From Pseudomonas sp. LS1212 (GTDB taxonomy: Bacteria; Pseudomonadota; Gammaproteobacteria; Pseudomonadales; Pseudomonadaceae): DNA of 64,000 nt. The notes under the pieces are model-generated. The model made no database searches. It worked only from the letters and a program-made list of their open reading frames with translations, and was not told the DNA's origin. Positions 59,628 to 64,000 of the stretch are shown here, piece after piece (position 1 is the first letter of the stretch; each line of letters starts with the position of its first letter). Made by a program: the position numbers and the translations under genes. The stretch spans positions 248,001-312,000 of the forward strand of contig NZ_CP102951.1 of the NCBI RefSeq assembly GCF_024741815.1, written 5' to 3'.

Positions 59628-61855
59628 CGCTTGAACAGCCCCTTGAGTGCATCTTTCAATTCAGGGCTGACCTTGTCGCCAAGCTTCTCTTCGATTTTTT
59701 CATTGAGCTTGTCACCGGCCATCTTGCCGGCAACCTTGCCCAGGCCATCCTTGTCGACACGGCAGGCCTTGGCCCCGAGTTCCAGCGGGCCACGGCAGCG
59801 CAGCGGCCATTCAAGGCCGACATAGCGCTCGTTGACCTCGCAGGCCGGGTCGGGCATTTCGCTCTTGTCGCCTTCGATGATCACGCTGACACGGTAATCC
59901 ATGCCCAGCACGCGCAGGTCGATGTCGCCGTTGCCGTTGACGGTCAGGCCGGGGATGCGTGCCTTGAGGTCCGGGTTGCTGGCTACGCCATTGCGAAACA
60001 CCAGGTTGCCCTTGAGCTCCTCGAAGGGCGTGTCCTTGCCGCGCGGCTGGCCGCTGAGGGCCTTGCGGTTGAGGGTGGCGATCCCCTTGCAGAGCTGTTG
60101 CTCGAGGTTGGCATTGACCAGCACGCCATCGTTGATGGTGAAGCTGGCATTGCCGTTGAGGGTGTCGATCAAGGCCTTCTGGCTGTTGCCACTGGTGGTC
60201 AGGTCGCTGTTGAAGGTCAGCAGGCCTTTGACCGGTGGGGTTTTGTCCTCGCTCTTGATGAAGTGTTCGACCGGTACCCGGTTGATCTTCGTCTGCAGGC
60301 CGATCAACGGCACGGCAGGGCGCACGTCGAGCATGCCCGTGGTTTCGAAATCGCCGTCGTAAAGGCCGCCGCGCAGGCTTTCGAGCTTGATCAGTCCATC
60401 CAGGCCCTGGGTCTTGAGTACAGCGTTTTCGATCGGCAGCTTTTCCAGGGTCAGCACGCCGAAGTTCAGGTCGGCCTGCAGGTCGAGCTTGCGCAGGCGG
60501 TCGACCGGCAACAGCTTGTCGTTGCTCCAGGCGGTCTGGGTTGGCGCATTGGGCAGCGGGGAGTCGCCGGCGCCGGCGATAGCGCCGCTTTCGCTGCTTT
60601 TGACTTCCGACTGGCGTGCGGTGCTGGCGCTGGCCGCCGCTTCGCTCTTGGGCGGCATGTAGCGGTCGGCGTCGAGCTTGTCGCCCTTGAGTTGAACGCG
60701 CAGCGACTGTTTGGCGAAGTCCTCGATGGCGATGCGGCCGCTGAACAGGCTGTCGTCCAGTTTCAGGTTGAGGTCTTCGAGGGCCAGGCTGTTCTTGCTG
60801 CCTTCCAGGCGGCTGACCAGCTCGAACTTGCTCAGGCTGCCGCTAGCCATCGGCGGCAGGGTCTGGCCGATGCTGTCGAGGAAGGTGCGCAGGTCGACCT
60901 GGGCGATGGACAGGCCGCCGGTAAGCTTCGGTTCCTTGTCCAGGTCGCGGACATTGAGTTCGCCCAGGGCGCGCAATTGGTTGGCGGAGAGCTTGAGCCC
61001 GTTCCACTCGGCGATGTTGGCCGCCAGGTCGACCAGCAATTGGCCTTGCGCGGCGAAGGTCATGGTCTTGCCTTGCAGCGGCTCGCCGGAAGCCTCGCCG
61101 GAGAGTTTCATGTCTTCGAACTGGTAGCGCTTGAGGGCGCGATCAAAGCGCAGCTCGCCATTGAGCTCGGTGCGAGCACGCATCACCGGTTGGTTGGTGC
61201 CCAGGAAGGCGGTCAGCTTGACCGGGATATTGACCCCTTCATGCACGGCGCCGGTGCTCAGTTGAATGCTTTCGGCGCTCAGGTGTTGACCGCTCCTGGC
61301 GTCGGTGAATTGCACGCGCGCGTTGTTCACGGTCAGGCTGTCGATGTCCAGCTTGACCGGGCGTCCGGCTGCATCGGCCGTGGCCGGGGCAGGCGTGGCA
61401 GGTGCATTCGGATCGGTGGCGGCGGTGGTCGGCACAGGGGTAGTTGCCGGCAGCGGGCGCCCGATGTCTTCCCAGTTGCCGTGCCCGTTTTCGTCGCGGC
61501 TCAGGATCAGGTTCAGGCCTTCGACGCGGACATCGCTCATTTGCACTTCGCGGCGCAGCAAGGGCAGCACGCGCACCGAGAGGCCGAGCATCTGCAGGTC
61601 GGCGAAGGGCACCTTCGGATTGTTCAGGGTGGCAATGCTGGCTTCATGGAGCTCAAGGCCCAGCCAGGGGAACAGGCTCCAGCCGATGTCACCGTTGAGG
61701 GTGAGCTCCAGGTGCGCCTTGTCACGTGCCAGCTGGCGAATCTCGTCTTTGTAGTCGTTGGGATCGAATAGATGGGTCAGGGCAAAGCCCAGAGCCACAA
61801 TGATCAGCAACAGCCCGAGAATAACCAGCCCCAGGATTTTGCCGAACGCTTTCAT
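59624..61855 (-). CDS. AsmA-family outer-membrane assembly protein
   Basis: A 743-residue inner-membrane-anchored protein with one N-terminal transmembrane helix (KILGLVILGLLLIIVALGFA, residues 5-24) and a long periplasmic beta-rich domain of the AsmA type (VRVEGLNLILSRDENGHGNW; the C-terminal NGNGDIDLRVLGMDYR repeats). AsmA-family proteins resemble lipid-transfer bridges and affect outer-membrane lipid and protein assembly. The start at 61855 is chosen because it directly precedes the transmembrane helix; the frame opens nine codons earlier. It is coupled to mutY. Confidence 0.85.
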   Translation of the reverse strand: MKAFGKILGLVILGLLLIIVALGFALTHLFDPNDYKDEIRQLARDKAHLELTLNGDIGWSLFPWLGLELHEASIATLNNPKVPFADLQMLGLSVRVLPLLRREVQMSDVRVEGLNLILSRDENGHGNWEDIGRPLPATTPVPTTAATDPNAPATPAPATADAAGRPVKLDIDSLTVNNARVQFTDARSGQHLSAESIQLSTGAVHEGVNIPVKLTAFLGTNQPVMRARTELNGELRFDRALKRYQFEDMKLSGEASGEPLQGKTMTFAAQGQLLVDLAANIAEWNGLKLSANQLRALGELNVRDLDKEPKLTGGLSIAQVDLRTFLDSIGQTLPPMASGSLSKFELVSRLEGSKNSLALEDLNLKLDDSLFSGRIAIEDFAKQSLRVQLKGDKLDADRYMPPKSEAAASASTARQSEVKSSESGAIAGAGDSPLPNAPTQTAWSNDKLLPVDRLRKLDLQADLNFGVLTLEKLPIENAVLKTQGLDGLIKLESLRGGLYDGDFETTGMLDVRPAVPLIGLQTKINRVPVEHFIKSEDKTPPVKGLLTFNSDLTTSGNSQKALIDTLNGNASFTINDGVLVNANLEQQLCKGIATLNRKALSGQPRGKDTPFEELKGNLVFRNGVASNPDLKARIPGLTVNGNGDIDLRVLGMDYRVSVIIEGDKSEMPDPACEVNERYVGLEWPLRCRGPLELGAKACRVDKDGLGKVAGKMAGDKLNEKIEEKLGDKVSPELKDALKGLFKR

Positions 61856-61976
61856 GGGCGAGTCCTTGTAGTCGGAAGTCAAAATTTAGCCCGAGAGTAT
61901 AGCGCGCAAGACTTGGCCGCAGGGTCAAGTGGCGCCGCGGATGGAAACGGCGGGTTTCATCGCTTGAGGTGGCCTG

Positions 61977-62378
61977 TTACGGCGCCAGATCCAGTGGCAA
62001 ATGCAGCTTGGCAGCCAGTGCCTGGGCCTCCAGGTGGCCTGCCGGGGCCAGCAGGTGCAATTTCGCACCGGACTGCTCGGCGAGTTTCCGGGCTTCGCAG
62101 ACCAATCGTTCACCTACCCCGCGACGGCGAGTAATAGTTCGTACGCACAAATGCGAAAGGTGCCACACCGAGTCCTGTTGCCTGAGGCGCGCCGCACCGA
62201 GCAGGCGGTCGTTGAAGCGGGCAGCGATCAGGGTCGTGTCGCCCAGACAGGCGTCGATAAGGCTTTGGCTATCCTCATAAGGCGCGAATAGCCAGTGCGG
62301 GGCATCGTGATAGATCTTCTGCAGATCGTCCCGATCTTGCCGGGTAGGTGCGCTCAGGGTTTGGACAACGACGGGCAT
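61977..62378 (-). CDS. GNAT protein, PanM/PanZ-like
   Basis: A 133-residue GNAT-fold protein with acetyl-CoA site RTITRRRGVGERLV (Q/RxxGxG/A-type). It resembles PanM/PanZ, which binds acetyl-CoA, stimulates maturation of aspartate decarboxylase PanD and is feedback-regulated. It is divergent from hisB and convergent with asmA. Whether it acts on PanD here is not shown, because panD is not nearby. Confidence 0.75.
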   Translation of the reverse strand: MPVVVQTLSAPTRQDRDDLQKIYHDAPHWLFAPYEDSQSLIDACLGDTTLIAARFNDRLLGAARLRQQDSVWHLSHLCVRTITRRRGVGERLVCEARKLAEQSGAKLHLLAPAGHLEAQALAAKLHLPLDLAP

Positions 62379-62577
62379 GACATTTCCTCGCTTGGCCTGG
62401 GAAGCAGCTGTCGCGAAAGAGACGATGTCAGTTTGCGGTCGCTGCGGACAGCAAATGGTAACCTTTCACGCTTCGCCGGTCCTGCCGCGTTCTGCCGACC
62501 AACGGCTCTATCACGCAATTTCCTGGTGTGGCGGGGCCTGCGCGCCAGTGAAATTACCTTTCTCGCTGCTTGTCTGC

Positions 62578-62606
62578 TTCATGCTGGCGGCTTCTGGGCC
62601 TATACT
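62578..62606 (+). promoter_or_regulatory. Candidate hisB promoter
   Basis: TTCATG (62578-62583), 17 bases, TATACT (62601-62606), 39 bases before the hisB start. The -10 is good; the -35 is weak. Confidence 0.45.
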
Positions 62607-62645
62607 ATCCACCTTTTTCGCCCAATGATTTTTGCGGAGCTGGTG

Positions 62646-63239
62646 ATGGCCGAACGTAAGGCGTCCGTCGAGCGCAACACTCTGGAAACCCAGATCAAAG
62701 CCTCGATCAACCTGGATGGCACCGGAAAGGCCCGATTCGATATCGGGGTTCCCTTCCTTGAGCACATGCTTGACCAGATCGCCCGGCACGGGTTGATCGA
62801 CCTGGATATCGAGTGCAAGGGCGACCTGCATATCGACGACCACCACACGGTGGAAGACGTCGGTATCACCTTGGGTCAGGCTTTCGTACAAGCGATCGGC
62901 GACAAGAAAGGCATCCGTCGTTACGGCCATTCCTATGTTCCGCTCGACGAAGCGCTGTCGCGCGTGGTCATCGACTTTTCCGGTCGTCCGGGGCTGCAGA
63001 TGCACGTGCCATACACCCGTGCGTCGGTCGGTGGCTTCGATGTCGACCTGTTCCAGGAGTTCTTCCAGGGCTTCGTCAACCACGCCCTCGTCAGTCTGCA
63101 CATCGACAATCTGCGTGGGCACAACACCCACCACCAGATCGAGACCGTGTTCAAGGCCTTCGGTCGCGCCCTGCGCATGGCCGTCGAGTTCGATGAACGC
63201 ATGGCCGGGCAGATGCCTTCGACAAAAGGTTGCCTGTAA
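62646..63239 (+). CDS. hisB: Imidazoleglycerol-phosphate dehydratase HisB
   Basis: A 197-residue dehydratase of histidine synthesis. Metal-binding His motifs: FLEHMLDQIARHGLIDLD and DDHHTVEDVGITLGQAF, then GHNTHHQIET near residue 160-170. The ATG at 62646 is preferred over a longer frame to 62295, because it gives the family length and has GGAG upstream. It overlaps hisH by one base (TAATG), so the two are coupled. Confidence 0.97.
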   Translation: MAERKASVERNTLETQIKASINLDGTGKARFDIGVPFLEHMLDQIARHGLIDLDIECKGDLHIDDHHTVEDVGITLGQAFVQAIGDKKGIRRYGHSYVPLDEALSRVVIDFSGRPGLQMHVPYTRASVGGFDVDLFQEFFQGFVNHALVSLHIDNLRGHNTHHQIETVFKAFGRALRMAVEFDERMAGQMPSTKGCL

Positions 63240-63877
63240 TGCAGACGGTCGCGGTTATCGACTACGGCATGGGTAACCTGCACTCGGTGGCCAAGGCCCT
63301 CGAGCACGTCGGCGCGGGCCGGGTGCAGATCACCAGTGATGCCAGCGTGATTCGTGAAGCCGACCGGGTCGTGTTCCCGGGTGTCGGCGCCATTCGCGAT
63401 TGCATGGCCGAGATTCGTCGCCTGGGTTTCGACGCGCTGGTGCGCGAAGTCAGCCAGGACCGGCCATTCCTCGGGATTTGCGTGGGCATGCAAGCCTTGC
63501 TCGACCATAGCGAAGAGAACGACGGCGTCGATTGCATCGGTCTGTTCCCTGGCAATGTGCGCTTCTTCGGCAAGGACCTGCATGAAGACGGCGAGCACCT
63601 GAAAGTGCCGCACATGGGCTGGAACGAAGTATCGCAGACGATCGATCACCCGCTGTGGCACAACATCCCGGACATGGCGCGTTTCTACTTTGTGCACAGC
63701 TACTACATTGCCGCCGCCAAGGCGGTGCAGGTGGTGGGGCGCGGTCACTATGGCGTCGATTTCGCCGCCGCACTGGCCGAAGGCTCGCGCTTTGCCGTGC
63801 AGTTCCACCCGGAGAAAAGCCATACCCATGGCCTGCAGCTGCTGCAGAACTTCGCCGCATGGGATGGCCGTTGGTAA
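63239..63877 (+). CDS. hisH: Imidazole glycerol phosphate synthase, glutaminase subunit HisH
   Basis: A 212-residue class I glutamine amidotransferase with nucleophile Cys in GICVGMQALLDHS (near residue 82) and the His-Glu pair in FHPEKSHTHG near residue 185-190. It delivers ammonia to HisF for imidazole ring formation. The stop is followed directly by the next ATG, so the operon continues. Confidence 0.97.
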   Translation: MQTVAVIDYGMGNLHSVAKALEHVGAGRVQITSDASVIREADRVVFPGVGAIRDCMAEIRRLGFDALVREVSQDRPFLGICVGMQALLDHSEENDGVDCIGLFPGNVRFFGKDLHEDGEHLKVPHMGWNEVSQTIDHPLWHNIPDMARFYFVHSYYIAAAKAVQVVGRGHYGVDFAAALAEGSRFAVQFHPEKSHTHGLQLLQNFAAWDGRW

Positions 63878-64000
63878 ATGGCCAAGAAGAGCAAACCGCC
63901 TATTCTCACGCTCACGCCTGAGCAGGAGAATGAAGCCAACAGCAAGATCAAGCGGTTCATGGAAGATCGCTTCGAGCTGAACCTGGGCTCGTTCGAGGCG
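63878..64000 (+). CDS. DUF2164-family protein, 3' end outside the window
   Basis: The first 41 codons (KKSKPPILTLTPEQENEANS, then KIKRFMEDRFELNLGSFEA) resemble the small DUF2164 family found between hisH and hisA in pseudomonads. The ATG lies immediately after the hisH stop. The rest of the gene is cut by the window edge; function unknown. Confidence 0.75.
   Translation, partial: MAKKSKPPILTLTPEQENEANSKIKRFMEDRFELNLGSFEA

Overview
The window is Pseudomonas chromosome, most likely the putida/fluorescens group. The evidence is dctBD, rfbBADC, aguBA, an Art/His-type amino-acid ABC transporter, gabP, yggX-mutY and hisBH in familiar pseudomonad order, GC-rich codon use and pseudomonad-type tRNA-Thr(TGT) and tRNA-Phe(GAA) genes. 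Everything here is read by eye; no database search was run.

Layout. 1-14.4 kb is core metabolism: nudE-cysQ, a small thioesterase, dctBD (C4-dicarboxylate sensing), rfbBADC (dTDP-L-rhamnose), a large kinase/M23-like/class-III aminotransferase fusion, and aguBA (agmatine to putrescine). 14.4-18.9 kb is a disturbed patch: a complete IS3-family element with a 3-bp target duplication, a foreign-looking segment with a tautomerase, a SixA-like phosphatase and repeats of a non-pseudomonad type, and a collapsed IS66 element whose tnpB and tnpC are fused in frame. 19-33.1 kb is a complete Flp/Tad pilus locus, with a divergent AraC-type regulator, flp pilin, prepilin peptidase, an extra AAA-type ATPase, cpaB, secretin, lipoprotein, TadG/TadE-like pseudopilins, tadZ, tadABC and tadD. 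A decayed DNA glycosylase follows.

34.03-48.00 kb is an integrative island of about 14 kb in the 3' end of tRNA-Thr(TGT). It has 51-bp direct repeats at its ends, a tyrosine integrase at the left, and a 24-bp repeat inside each end that may be an integrase arm site. Its left half holds small phage/plasmid-type genes. One carries six CGGACAA motifs, mostly 11 bp apart, and two overlapping genes are each broken by an amber codon. Its right half carries an acidic protein of unknown function, a TIR-transmembrane-TPR protein with eight near-identical 126-bp repeats, a 178-bp MITE-like element and a 1272-residue SIR2 protein resembling defence-associated sirtuins. This half is the best candidate for an undescribed antiphage system: two predicted NAD+-consuming effectors on one mobile island.

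48-64 kb is core again: a methyltransferase, the ABC transporter, gabP, a gamma-glutamyl-polyamine cluster (synthetase, PuuR/PauR-like regulator, oxidase), tRNA-Phe, yggX-mutY-asmA-like, a PanM/PanZ-like GNAT protein, hisB-hisH and the start of a DUF2164 gene. AguBA makes putrescine, the gamma-glutamyl pathway turns it towards GABA, and GabP imports GABA, so polyamine/GABA metabolism recurs on both sides of the mobile regions.
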